NCBI RefSeq assembly: GCF_018691265.1
Contig: NW_024881278.1
Coordinates: 10,168,001-10,232,000 of the forward strand
Direction of reading: 5' to 3'
Source: Tyto alba
Taxonomy: Eukaryota > Chordata > Aves > Strigiformes > Tytonidae
Length of the DNA: 64,000 nucleotides
Part shown: positions 47,349 to 60,380 of the stretch, piece after piece
How positions within the stretch are numbered: position 1 is the stretch's first letter
Layout: the number at the start of each line of letters is the position of its first letter
Program-made: the position numbers and the translations under genes
The notes under the pieces: generated by a model
What the model was told of the DNA's origin: nothing
Seen by the model: only the letters and a program-made list of their open reading frames with translations
The model's database searches: none

Positions 47349-50300
47349 AATTGCAGTGTATTACATCCTGTTACGGACAAAATACAAAACCTGAGAGTGA
47401 AATGCATGTTAGTTCAAGGCTCCGGATGCTATCTCAGAACATTATGTTGGCATTTTGGCAAAAATAGTCACCAAATTACTTCAGTTTTGGTTTTGTTGGT
47501 TGGTGGGGTCTTATTTAAAATAATTTGAGTCACAGTGGTTCTTCTCTGTAGATGATTATTTGGTGTGTATTGACTATGAAGTGCTTATCAGAGGTTTTAA
47601 CACAGTCTTGGACCCTAGCAGTCTCTGGGGTTACTTCTGTTGCCAAAACTTAGGCATCTGCCTGCCTCTCAAATGACAGTCAGACACTTATAGCAACTGA
47701 ATTGAGATGTGTTTGTAATCCTTCCCTGTCACTTTTTTGATGGTTTAAGGTAAGTGCAGCCAACCATAAGCATATTCTTTCAGCTGAAGGAAAACAAGAC
47801 AGGTGGAAATTTCAGAATCAACCAATGCACCTTCCAGTAGACCTGTACCAAAATGTTGGTCTCATGGTGATCATAGGCCAGTTAAAAATGGAGATCAATA
47901 GGAATCTTTCAGTACTTTGGTACTAGATTATGTAAAGGAGAGCAGGCATTCTGGCAGTGCTCAACATTTTACTGAAATACCTTGCAATCAGAACTCTCAG
48001 GTCAGTAGCACAGATGTAAGCCATTTGAGTTAACAGGGAAACCTGAGGCATGAAGTCATCCTCTCTGCAGATCTGGCACTAGAGAGAGATGAGGAATGTA
48101 CTTCTGCTGCTAAATTGCCAAGCTGTTGCCTGACCACATTTCAATTCCTGCTTCTGGCAGAGGTTTCCGTTCCAACTGCTCCCTTCTGGCCCACTTGTTG
48201 GCAATCTCCACCAGTGCCTGTTTATTATTCTCCCTTTGCTTCTTTCTGTATTCGTCCTTCTTCCATGCCTTCTCATTTGACTATGGTAAGCTTTTCACTC
48301 ATTCTCTTCTATACTAGCTGAGAAACCATTATTATTAGGAATGTACGGAAGAAAATTTTGATTCTAGTGCTCATAAGGGCCACTTTCAGTTAGAAACACC
48401 AAAGAAGTAACTGTCCTCCTGATCTTCTGCAAACTCCAGTCCCAAGTCTGTGCATGTGGATCCACTCCACAGAGATCAGGCAGTGCTCAGGGCAGGCTGG
48501 ATCTTTGAGAACAATGGCATCTTGCCGGAAATCTCAACTCTTTGTATTATAAATGCACTCTGAAAAATAGCTTTTGTCACCATATATATCTGTAGCGAGC
48601 AGGATGGGTATGGATAAACTTCAAGTTAAATTTTTATTTCCTTCTAAAATTTCTTGATATATTGCAGTTCATACCAGGCTGCTTTCTGGAGATGCAGGCA
48701 GAGTACTCTTGTGTGCATATGGAGCAGTGCCAAGGGTACTCCCCTGCCCTCTGTTTAAGGTTCTGAGGAAAAATTTCAATTCTTTTTTACCAATGGAGGT
48801 CGGACTGCACATTTGCAGCATGACTTTCTCCATTTTACTGACAGTTTTTCTTTTCCCTATTGCTTAAGGAGTTTTGTTTATGCATAGTCTATTTATTTTC
48901 TTTTAAAACCTGGCAAAACAAGGTTTTATCTCAGTTTATCTCACTACTAATCCATCCTGCAAGAAGTTGCTAGGTCAGATTTTCTAGTGATGTGTTCATC
49001 TATCTGTGAGCTAATTGTTAAAACTTGCATGGAAATGAAGAAGCTAAGAGAGTTGGCTTTTTTCCAACTGAACCTGCAAAATTCATTAGAGCCATTGCAC
49101 GTCCCTGCTGTTGGCAGTAATGCAGAGAGAATAGATGACAACTAGTTAAAAAAAAAAGAATCCTGGCTCATTTCTGGTAGCAGGAAGAAGAAAGCTGAGA
49201 GCTGAGGTATCAGAACATTTGCTGTAGCATAAAATGCTCCAAGGGTCAGAGAGGAGTAACCAAAGAAGAGGTCCCAGTGAGCTCCATGATTGTGAATTCT
49301 TTCTCACCCACAAATAGGCCATTTGTCAGCCAGAAAGCTGCTGCCTGAGTGAATTTCAAAGCCTTGTGTTTTTGTGTGCATTTGAAAATGGACTACATCT
49401 GCAGCCTCTAAACTAACAAGCCTCTGAAAGCTTTTTACAAGTGTGTTCACTATCAGCAGCTTGGATGCCTTGGTTGCAGAGAACTGCTGTTTGCTGAAGC
49501 TGGAAGCTCTTCCTCTGACTTGAAAGGTTTTCTAGGCATCTGTGATAAACAGTGCAGTGGTTTTTTTATTTTATTGTATTTTTTATACGGCAAGTGCCAA
49601 GGAAGAACATGATCCAGCCAGCCATGTCAAGAGTTTACCTTGCTCTGGGAATAAAGCATCTGTCAATTCATTTTCTCAATAGGGCTTCACCTGCCAGGGA
49701 AAGATAGTCCTGCCATGCTGCTTGGACAAAAGTTACTATCAAAAAACATAAATAGACTGCTCTCTTAAGCTGTTCTTTAAGTGGGACAGTTTGATCTTTC
49801 AACAGAGAAATGTGTCTCAAAACATGCTTTAAAGCAAATGCCAGTAACTCTAACTGGTTTTCTTGCAGACTGAAATTAGAAGGGAGCCTCCTGTGCACGT
49901 TCTCTTTGATTATATTGATCTAGAAAGTTCCTCAGTAAGCTGGCCTAAACAAAACTGAGAATCTGCCAAGACTTCTAGATGAACAGTTTTAAGTCGTTTG
50001 CCTCCTGAAAGCAATACTGGAATCAGAAGTCCTGCTGTGATGGTCACAGTCTACCAGGTCACTTCTGTCTGGGTTGCATGCTAATCAACTCAACCTGAAA
50101 TGCTGATGGCGTTAATGTATTCTGTATCACTCAGAATGGATGTCTGAAGTGCAAACACCTGATTCATGTCACAGAAGAGATTCACCATCCAGGAAGCTCC
50201 AAAGTAAGACAGAGGTATCAGTCCCTCACTTTTATCTCACACCACTAGTATATCACGCTCTTATAGCGAAGGAGAACAAGCTCAGCTTTCCCCTTGCTTT

Positions 50301-52641
50301 GCCATGATACCCATGTCATCTTCCTAATTTGCAAATTTTCATTCCCTAATGCCAATCATTCCACCTATATAAAGACTTACAGTGAATCTAGTGAAAAGTC
50401 TAAGTGAAATGCTTGACAGCTTCAAAGAGAAAAAATGTTTTATGCTGTATGTATAGACAACAATGACAATTTAGTTTTGGTTTTCTTTTGCTTTTCTTCT
50501 TATAGTTTAAAAATACTCAAACTGTTTTCAACTTTTTTATAAAAGACTTTCAAGTATTGAACTGATAGGCCAATCATGTTTCATGCTGGAATGAATTTTT
50601 AGAACAGGGTTTATAATGAAAGTGCTGATGTGACATTAGCCATCTCAGTGTGAACAGTGTGACTATAATCTCTGCCTGAACTAACAGTAAGATCGAACAT
50701 TTGGTCAAATGGGGTTATTTTAGCTGCCATAAACTCCAAGTAGGTAAGACTTGAGTCTGCAAGTGTGAGAGAAAGACATCTAGCACAGCTAGGCTGGGTT
50801 CCAGTTCTGGGAAAAATAAACATCCATATACACCATCCATATAGGTATGAGCTTGTGACAAAATAAGTTTCCCAGTAACCTAGAGGAAATAAATTAGACT
50901 CCTGAGTAGGATGATGTGTTCTGAACTTTCTTTGTGATCTCACTGGCACAGCATAGAAGTAAGGAAGGCAATTTCATTGTCATGCTGTAAAACAAGTAGA
51001 AGTGAGGCTGGAATCAAGCCCTGGCATTTCAGCTGATGTTTATGCTAAATAAGCAAATAATCAAGGTAAGCTGTCTATACCAGGACTTTGCTCAATAGTG
51101 ATAGAGTTAGAAGTAACTGAGCTTCCGTTCCATGAAGCAAAAACAAGGCAATTAACAGCATGAAAAATGAGGAGAGAAGATTTAAAGGACAATGGAAAAG
51201 TAAAAAAAAAACAATTCCCAAAGTCAAAATGCACATTCATTCTTATCCTACAACCATATCAGAAGGTTTGTGTGTGATAGGAGAAAAAATAAGACAGAGA
51301 GTGATTGAGTTATTTTTCATAGTGGTTTTAGCAAATTCTGTTACTTCAAGAAGGAGAAAAGGAGTAGGATAATTCTGAAGAAGAATGTAGCCTCCGTGGT
51401 TCAGTGGGGGGGCAGCTTTAGGAGAACTGGGGAGTCTATTTTTGCAGTTCTCCAGACTGACTGCATTTTGGGCACAAATAGCTTCCCAAAAGGAGTGGTA
51501 AAAATGTTGGAGATTTGTGGACTGGCTGTTTATCAAGTCTGCCTGCTGTAATCTCACATAGCAGCCATGAAAAAATAATTTGACAAGTGGAATTCTCCAT
51601 CCATTCATTGTCTCTGTGAGATGCTAAATTTATGGAAAGAGCTCCTTTGAATGTTTTGTACCTCTGAAAGGTGCCCTTTTCAAAGAAACAAACAACAGTT
51701 CAGATGAGTTTTCCTTTTTCAAGTGAATTGTGTATATTTCTCCTTAATCTGGAATAGTGTATCCAGTATTTGAAAATCTGTAATCTGGAGTTAAGTCTCA
51801 TGGCTAATGCCCACTGTTCATGCCAGGTGAAAGGGTAGACTGGGCCCAGCTGTGTGCACACCACACTCCCCTTCAGCCATCTTCAAGCTGATGCCTATGT
51901 TATAGGGGTTATGTATTATTTATGTAAAAAATGTTTTAAGTTTATTTTCAGAAGTTACAAAAATTAGGAAATTGTCTTCTTTGGTTCCTATCATTTTGAA
52001 CTACTGGAAGAACAAGAATATTCATTTCAATAAAGGGTTTCACAAGATTATTCGTGTAACAGTTTGGGAGTGGACAGTGTCACAGAGTGAATTGATATGT
52101 GTTAAATCTAGGTCATGTTCCTTTTTCTCTGCTGTTGACTATTTGAATCCTGTTTGGCAACCCATTTTCATTTCCTTTTCTCTTCTTTGGAGTCCCATGA
52201 TGCTGCAGTGGTCTGATACCCTTCATGGAAGGGAGGTTGGAGAGTGGGGAAAGAAATATACATTATTCTGCAGTAGAAAGCTTGGGAATTTGGTATGGAA
52301 ATCTTATTTACAGGTATTTATGCAAGTATTTTATAGGGATACTTATGGTTTTATCACTTATGTATTGCTGTACTACAACTATCAATATTTTTTTATAATA
52401 CTTCTTTTTGTAACTCAAACTTTCCCTGATATTGACCACTCTAAAACCAGTCCTCACAGGATGGCTCTTCCTTCACAGAGGTGGGGTTATTAGCTCTTGT
52501 TTTGGAATTACCAAATTTTCCATGTATCTGCAAAGAGATTTGTGGATTCATTTGCATTTAGACAGCCCTCTCTCATAGATTAAAGGTAATTTCAGAGAAA
52601 TTCTCCTTTTGTTTGTCTTTATGTTCAGCTGAGAATTTGGC
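47349..52641. other. Unique AT-rich non-coding sequence
   Basis: No gene recognised. A 173-codon plus-strand ORF (51972-52493) is the longest outside transposons and the 33.5-34.1 kb patch. Its hydrophobic C-terminal third comes from a T-rich stretch and no family is recognised (see findings). Other ORFs are up to 121 codons on the minus strand (51243-51608) without domains. Confidence 0.6.
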
Positions 52642-52796
52642 TTTTTTTTTTTTTTTTTTTTTTCCTTAAATTAGAAAATGCTCATTGGTTATTGAGCCTT
52701 TCTTCCTGAACTCTAAGGGGATAGTGGGAGAAAAAAAGGCCAGTTGTTCTAATGTGTAAAACTAACAAAATTAAAAAAAAAAAAAAAAAAAAAAAA
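52642..52796. repeat. T(22) and A(24) tracts in inverted arrangement
   Basis: Poly(T) at 52642-52663 and poly(A) at 52773-52796 face each other across 109 bp. The two could pair in single-stranded DNA or RNA. The intervening sequence does not extend the stem by eye. Confidence 0.85.
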
Positions 52797-55700
52797 GAGG
52801 GAGAACTAATGATATTTATGATATTTTTCTGAGGTGATTATTAAGAGACCTGTGCAATATGTTTTGCAGAGGAATGAAACTAAAGGCCAGGTCTCTGGTG
52901 CGTTTTAGCAAATATTTATATTAGCAAAGGTATCTCTTGATTTGCAAAGTCAAACCTGTGCCTTGTAGAGGAGTGGTAAGCTAAAGGATAAATTTCAGTC
53001 ACTGTAATCAAATCCATTTAAAAGTAATCTTGCCCTTAAAATTAGTACCATCTAAATCTGTGAATTTACTTTAGAATATGGAGAAGGAAAGTTAAATACT
53101 GCCTAAAGATCTTAATCAACATTTTAAGAAATAATTTGTGTAAACTTAGGAGTTACATTCTTGTCTCGTAAGGATCTATTGATCATTTTATTCCAAGTAG
53201 CTCAATAGCTCTAAAATGTAAGGAAATTGAACCCTTTGATAGTAATACTTTTAAAAAGGTAGTAAAAAAGGTAGCACCACCTTTAAGATGGTATATTATG
53301 AATCCGCTTCACATTAATTTAAAGATCTGTAACCACAGTTTTATGTTGCAGCATTCTTATTTATAAGTGATTCAGGATAATTAAAGTAAGTTTGATGAAA
53401 GCAGCTTTGTGCAAATAAGAAGAATAAAAAATCAGCAGGAATAATGATGAGGGCTAGCTGAGAGATTTTCCATTATCTGAGCTCAATAATGGATCTTTCA
53501 TTTTTTTGCTCAGGCTGAGGACACAAAATACACATTAACTTTCTTATTCTATTGATATTGAAGTGCAGATAGAATTCCTTTAGCATGAGTTTCAGGTAAA
53601 ATTCTCTGTTCTCCTCTAACCTTCAGTTCAATATCAATACACCTATGTTAAGCATCTATGTCAGTGGCTGATTAATTTTCCAGTTACAAGCTTCAAGCAA
53701 TATTACTGAATTGTACTATTCAGAAGCTGGAAACCATATATGCTGTGTTTCCTTCTAGAGGAAAGTTGTGCTATTTTCTCTTTAAAAATTTTGAATTTAA
53801 TTGCTTTGTTTCTAGTCTGTTTTATTACACAGTATATTCATCATCCCTTTTCTGAACCATATGTTACCTGATGGATGTCCTGACTGTAGATCTCATTATT
53901 TATAAGACTTGAAGAATACTCTCATGTTAACTTTCATATTTGCAAATCCATTTGTGGTTAGAATGGTTCTTTTCTACCTGACTTCTATTGTCTGATTTCT
54001 ATTCGACCCAAATGGCTATTAAAGCAGATTTATTGTTTTACTTTTCAATTATCTCCCCAAATATGCTGAGCTGGGTTTGGGTTGTGTTTTTTTTTGGCTT
54101 TTCAGTGTTGTTGGCAGTGATCAATGGCCTTCATTTTATTCAGAATAATTTTTGGTACTTTTCTCTGTCATTCATAATTGAGTTCCACTATCAATATTCT
54201 CCACATATATTGAGTAAGAGCAAGATTGCATTGCCTACAGTGATTTTGTAACTATCTCTGTTTATAGTAGACCATGTTTCTTTCCAGTCCAGTCTTTGAA
54301 AGGCTTCTTTGGGCAAACTTTTTAAACAACTTTACAGAGATACTTTTTTTCTTTTTTTTTTTTTTTTCTTTCAGTTGGAAAAAGTCTTTACTTAATGAGA
54401 AGTGTGATTTTCAAGTTTTACCTAGTAAGGAGGCATTGCAGGTCAACACTGATCGGTTATATCAAGGGAGTTAGTTACTTCTTTTTGCAGAATGCTTATT
54501 GGAAGACTTTTTTTATGACTTTACATGTTGTATTGAAGTACAGCTTATGTAAGATTTATTTTGTACTATAGGTGTTTTTTTCTATATATATTTGTCCTGA
54601 TTAATTCCTTTTAATGATATCTGCACAACAGATAACTTGACCTGTATTTGATAATGAGTTGTGGGGTTTTTTCTCCTTTCTTTTTTCCTAGAGGAGGTTT
54701 TTAATATTTCTGGACAGATTCTGAGTTTTCATATAGTTTAATTGCTGCAACACAGAAAGAAGAAAGTTTTTAAAACACAACTGCAATATCAGTTATCTCT
54801 GATGTGGGCTCAGGCACTCCCTCCTCAGTTCCTTGAGTAGTAGAAAACTGCAGTTTCTGTCCTATCATCTCTGATGATTTGCAGCTCCACAGACTAAGAG
54901 GAGGTGCAAGGTCAGTCCTGATCACTTTTTTGTATTGTGCTAATGAGTCATCCATCTGCCTGTTGGTTATTCAGCATTTGGGAAGTATGTAAACCATGAA
55001 CAAAAGAGTAATCAGTGAATAAGCATAGGGTGAAAAGAAATTATTGTGAACATTTTGATTAAAAGGTCAAGTGCAAAGAAGATATGACAAATGGAAAATA
55101 TTTTCTCTAAGATAAATAAACAACTAAAATCAATTCCATAGCTTTTATTATAATGTTGAAATTGCTTAAGCTAATTATGATAAATGAGGCTAAAGGTAGT
55201 GTGCCTCCTGACTGAAGATATTCATACAATTTTGTTGTGCCAACACCCAACACCAAGTTTTCCAGAGCCATTAATCATCACAAAGACATGGTATACCCTC
55301 TTGCTGGTGGGTATGGGTTTTAATATATATATGCATATTTAATATATCTATATATGTATGTATACAAATATACATATTATATATACTTTTATATATACAA
55401 CTTTAATGGCATTTCAGTGCAATCCATTTTAGATTAAATGTTTTCTACAGAAGTCAAATTGTTATTTCTTCTTTAAACTGGGTATGGGATATGGATGAAG
55501 ACTACTGACACTCTAGAAACCATAGTGACCCATCACAGAAATATGTCATGGTAACCACTGAATTATGAAGGTGTATATGTGATCATACAATCTGTAGGAG
55601 ACCTGGGTGATCTAAGTTGGACACCGAAGTTGTTCGAATATATGTTGTATTGTTAATTTGTCATTTACAACTCTGAAGAATTGTATTTTGTATTGTAAAG

Positions 55701-56318
55701 AAAGATAGTTTAAACATAAACTTTTAAAAGAAACATCTCCAGCACACCCCCAAAGTGCTTAATATACCTAAGGAAGACAGGGAAAAAAAGATAAGTAAGG
55801 AAAAGCGTTTGAGAGTTGAATAATGAACCCTGAAAGGCTTTATTGATTTGATAGCAGGATTAAACTTTAGGTAGTTGATAGAGTGAACACTAAAGTGAAA
55901 TTCATTAATCAGAAATATGGAAGAGCAGTATTTAAACTGAAATTGTGTTGACCTGACTGCTATGTTTTTGAGAGAGAAAATTCCAGATGTGAATTTCTGA
56001 AAAGTTAAGTACAACACAGCATAGTGCCATTGCTGTGAATATCAAGGTAGCACAATAATAAAGCCTCCCAGTGACACAAGAGTCATATGCATGCATAAAC
56101 ATACATAGCATCTGTTTATATTTGTGACAATTTAAATACTTCTTCATAAAGCTACTTTTTAGAATATTAATAGAGTAAAGAAACATAATTTTGCAGTCAA
56201 AGTAGATGTGTCTTTAGCTGTATAGAGTTCTTGACTGGATCTTTGTAGCTGTATTGTCAAACATAATTCCATTTCATATTATGGACGATAGATTTATTTA
56301 AAGTATCTGTTAGGCTAC
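52797..56318. other. Unique AT-rich non-coding sequence
   Basis: No gene recognised. It holds an interrupted T tract at about 54345-54368 and the AT-rich repeat annotated at 55321-55399. ORFs are all under 100 codons with no domain. Confidence 0.65.
55321..55399. repeat. (TA)n/(TATG)n-rich low-complexity sequence
   Basis: Interrupted TA dinucleotides with TATG and TACA variants. AT content is very high and the region is strand-symmetric. It could unpair easily, but no replication or regulatory role can be inferred. Confidence 0.85.
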
Positions 56319-56830
56319 GTGCTAAAATTCTTCTGCACACACACAGAGGAGCTCAGACAATGGCAGGAGGGGCAGCACAAGCAATACCCTGCTTCCAGAC
56401 CCATCACTGGGGTGTGGGACACATTATGCAGGGGAACAGCAGTTTGGGATTGCACAGGATTTATTTATGAGATGTTTAAGGGAGGAACCTTTGGGAGGGG
56501 TTTAGATTGTTTGGGAAGGAACAGGAGTGGGAAAATAAAGGGGTAAGAGGTTAAAAATTCTGATTGCATGTAAATAGTAGGCTGGTCAGCCTGTTTTCAT
56601 GTGAGCACTCCAAGAGTCTGTACTCTGTGTGGCCACCCACTTATATATGTATGTATGTGGTGTACATGTGCCCTCTGTGTGTGTGTTCCCACTGGAAATG
56701 CACCTTCAGCCTCACTGGAGCTGGACCTGGGAGTATGGAGCTGCAGCAGCTTCACTTCCCTCAGGCTGTTGGATCCAACCTGATATATCTTCCTCTAACA
56801 GCATTAACCTTCAAAACTGTCATCAACTGC
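56319..56830 (+). repeat. Possible unclassified LTR-like interspersed repeat
   Basis: This segment stands out from its AT-rich surroundings. It has GTTTAAGGGAGGAACCTTTGGG, a run GGGAAAATAAAGGGGTAAGA with an AATAAA signal (about 56533), GTAGGCTGGTCAGCCTG, TCTGTACTCTGTGTGGCC, then TGTGTTCCCACTGG and TGGAGCTGGACCTGGG. The polyadenylation signal followed by a GT-rich stretch resembles an R-U5 layout. I cannot find convincing TG...CA ends with flanking duplications, so the element class and limits remain open. Confidence 0.27.
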
Positions 56831-57087
56831 TATTAAAAGTCATCATTATAAAAAATTTATCAAAAAATTATGAAAATGGAAACCCATACCTCATGTTGAC
56901 CATGCGTATGTAGTCCAGTGATGGAATGAACATGGCATTCCAAAAGTTAGAATATCCAGAAACACATTTTTATAATTCCTCTATCACCTTGCATAATTTT
57001 ACATAATAAAATATAACTGGATAACATGCATCTTTTTTATTTTTTCTCTATTATTTAGGTCCAATTTCTCAAATTTCCTGGTAGAAA

Positions 57088-57119
57088 ATTCAGAATAACT
57101 GAATTATTCAGAATAACTG
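57088..57119 (+). repeat. Short tandem repeat, 18-bp period, 1.8 copies
   Basis: ATTCAGAATAACTG occurs at 57088 and again at 57106, separated by AATT. Copies are identical over 14 bases. Confidence 0.9.
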
Positions 57120-59976
57120 TATTACTTCAGGGTTCTGCTTATTTATGCAGAATCCTACAACTGGAATATACTACTATTTTAAACTCTGCTTTTAACCCTA
57201 ACAGTTTTTGTTTCAGTGGAGGAAGGATTAAAATTGCTAATCCATGAACATGAAAAATTGCATTTCATTTTGAAAACAGCCTAATAAATGTTGGGCCATG
57301 TTCTCCGAGGTACTTCAATACTTAAAACTGAAGCTGGGCTTTTAGTGAGACTTCAAAATTCACCTACATGGCACTTACAAATTTCAAAGGGGGATATGAA
57401 AGAACTTAGTCCTGAATTTTTTTAATGTACCTACTCTGTCTATAAATACCTTTGAAAACCTGGATCTGAGGCATTTTTCAGATTTTCACTCATATTGCCT
57501 AGTGAAATGTTTTATTCTTGTCCCTCCGTGAAATGAGAGTGTAGATGGGAGTGCAGGAATTACAAACATAGTATTTGACCTGAAAGGACCAAATCTCCAT
57601 TTCTTTTGAGCTCGTTTTCTTCATTTTCTTCTCATGGGTTTTTGTTTGGCCTCCAACTCGTGATATTTGCTCTTGGAGCCTCATGGAAAATGTATTTTCC
57701 AGGGTCAAGGCTCCTGTTGTAACCTCCAGGCACCTCCACTGCAGCTTTTACCTGTCTTCTTAAACAGCTTTGGTGTGCTGTACTACAATAACCATATGCA
57801 CTTCTTGTCTCTGCTGCTTTTCCAGTCTTTCCTGGGGTTGCCCCAGGTTTCCCAGTGCAATATGCATCAAACAGTGCCTTTGCTCTTTCAAACATTTTAT
57901 TTTTTTCTGGTTCAGAGATAAAACCGCTATCATCAGAATAAGAGCACTTTTATATTACTAAAACAACTTGGGAAACCTTGGATTTGGCTCATGAAATGGC
58001 TTGAAGTGACCTGGTCCACTTTGGGCAGTGTAATTTCTGTCAGCAACCATGTTAATACAGTTTGAGGTTATTAAAGGAAACATTTAATCTTTGTCTGTTG
58101 TTTAATTGCAGGCATCTTATTATGTTTTCCAGTGTTTCTGGGATTATAAATCAGCTTGTGTCCTCTTGCTGTCCTGTGGAGAGATGCTCTCCAAGTTCGT
58201 GTCCTGTGGTTGCAGCTGGAGTGCTTGTGGCCTTCAAACCAATGTCTCTTCAGAGATATCTCTTCAATGAGATTTTCTGCCCCGATGGTTTCAGTTTCCT
58301 CTTATTTTTGAGCAGTTTTTCTCTTTTCTCAGACTCCCTCTTTCTCTGAAGTCCTAGGCAGCACAGCTGCTTTGGCAGACCAACCCAAGCTTCAGGATGA
58401 GGAATGGTCTTCCCAAGTCCCCTCTGTGTTCCCCAATTCCTTCCCTTTCTTGGATTTGGGATGCAGATACCTCTAACTCCAGGTTTAAACTCTTACGTTG
58501 ATGAAAGGAGAAATGAACACAAGCCTATATAGCTTCAAGGAGAAGAACTGTGGTGAGAAGTAGCTGGTGAGAAGTTCCCAATTCTTTTAATCATTTGACT
58601 GAGATGGAGGGTGAGTACAAGGTCTCCAGGAAAGTGTCCATGGATCCATGGAGGCAAAAGTAGGGTAGCAGATGAAAGATCAGGGCTGGTATTGGCAAGA
58701 GCAGAGTTTCCCTGGACTAATACAAATTATAAGAAGATGTGATAAAAGGAGAAATTTAGAAATAATTTTGAGTAAGCAGGGCAGTGAAAGAAAAATATAC
58801 CCCAGAGCATTCAAAACAGAGGAGTGATGGTGAGACTTGTACGAATTTGTCAATAAGAAAGGAAAAAGGTCAAGGTATACAACAATGGAAATAGTTTTTC
58901 TTAAATAGAAGGAAGTATGAACAGGAGAAGAAAATCAGAGGTGTAATGTGAATGAGAAGAAATAAATTAATCCCTGACACTGTAGATGAAGAAGCTGTCT
59001 GTAGTCTGGGTCGGGAGGCCTGGAATAGAGGGATACCAAACTGGGAAGAGGGATCCCTCTGTGCAGGAAAGTCAGGATGGAGAATCAGGGAAGAAATTAT
59101 GCTTGGTTCAGAAACTTAAAATTATATTGAATGTATAAGATATTGCAATAGGAGACAAAATCTGAGGAAACGTATTGAAATTAAAATATTTACTGTATAC
59201 TACAGTACCTGGAAGAGAACTAGTGGTGAAATCAACAGGCCATTTTAAAGCACTATTTTTTCCCTCTTGAACTAGAATATTTTAAATAGAAAGTCAACTG
59301 TGTAATGAAATCTATTTCCTATTCAGTTGAATTCCCTCTTTATCAGCCATTTCACCTACCATGACATATATCTCATATACAGAATCAAAATCACCATCTC
59401 CTAAATCAAATGCTAAACCCAGTGAATCAAGTACATTGCCTAGAAAATCAGGTAAGTATTAAATCAAATACATCCAGAACCAGTGATTCATCTGCTTTAA
59501 AATTCTTTATTTGTTCAAATATAGAGCTCTTAATATCCAAAGATAAATTTATTTGTTTATATATGTATATATGCTCAAATATTACCATTTATCTTTCAGT
59601 TACCACTAGAGATAACCTAAAGCAGCTTAGTGTGGTTCTGTCTGATATATCTTTTTAAACACTTAATAACCTGGAAAGTTAACAATGTATTTTGAATAAT
59701 TGTACCAAGGTATTTACTTGCTCAGTTTTAGCAAACTTAGTACTGCAGTCTTAAAAAAACAGGAACATTGTATTTGTTTTTTTTTTTTCCTTTGGTCTGT
59801 ATTTGTATAGTACCATGCACTAGGAGGATTCTTTATTACTCTTTATTTGATTTCAGAGAGAATGTAATGCAGAGTTTTAATCTTCAGATCAAAATTTCAC
59901 TTACCTCTAGAGGGCAGTTTTAAAGTGTATGTAGCATCTCCATTTAAGTTTTCATTTTGTGAGAAGCTTTTCTTCT

Positions 59977-59995
59977 AAAAAAAAAAAAAAAAAAA
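59977..59995 (+). repeat. Poly(A) tract, 19 bases
   Basis: Uninterrupted A run with no retroposon body recognised upstream. Confidence 0.9.
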
Positions 59996-60364
59996 GCACC
60001 TAAGTGGTTAAATCTGAAAAGAACGCTCACCCAGATATCATTCCTACTGAGCTCTATAAATCCTTGTAAAATGACTTTAGGGACAAAGCCACACAGCACT
60101 GTAGTAAAAATACTTAAATTAGATATGAAAGGCCCTGAGTCTGTTACGATAGACAGCACTGACTTACTAGGCACTGCCATCACTGGTTAACTCTGGTGGG
60201 GAGACTGGCACGTTTGTATTGGATCTAGCCCTCTCATGAATTGTACAGGCTACCTTTTATTGTACCCTACCATAAATTCATACCCAGATTTTTCTCAGCT
60301 GCTAATTTTCATCTTAAACTTGTCTAGAGAAAAGAGAAAAAGTACAAGGAACAATATTTCTGAT

Positions 60365-60380
60365 AATATATATATATATA
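60365..60380. repeat. (TA)n microsatellite
   Basis: Eight TA units followed by A-rich sequence. Confidence 0.9.
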
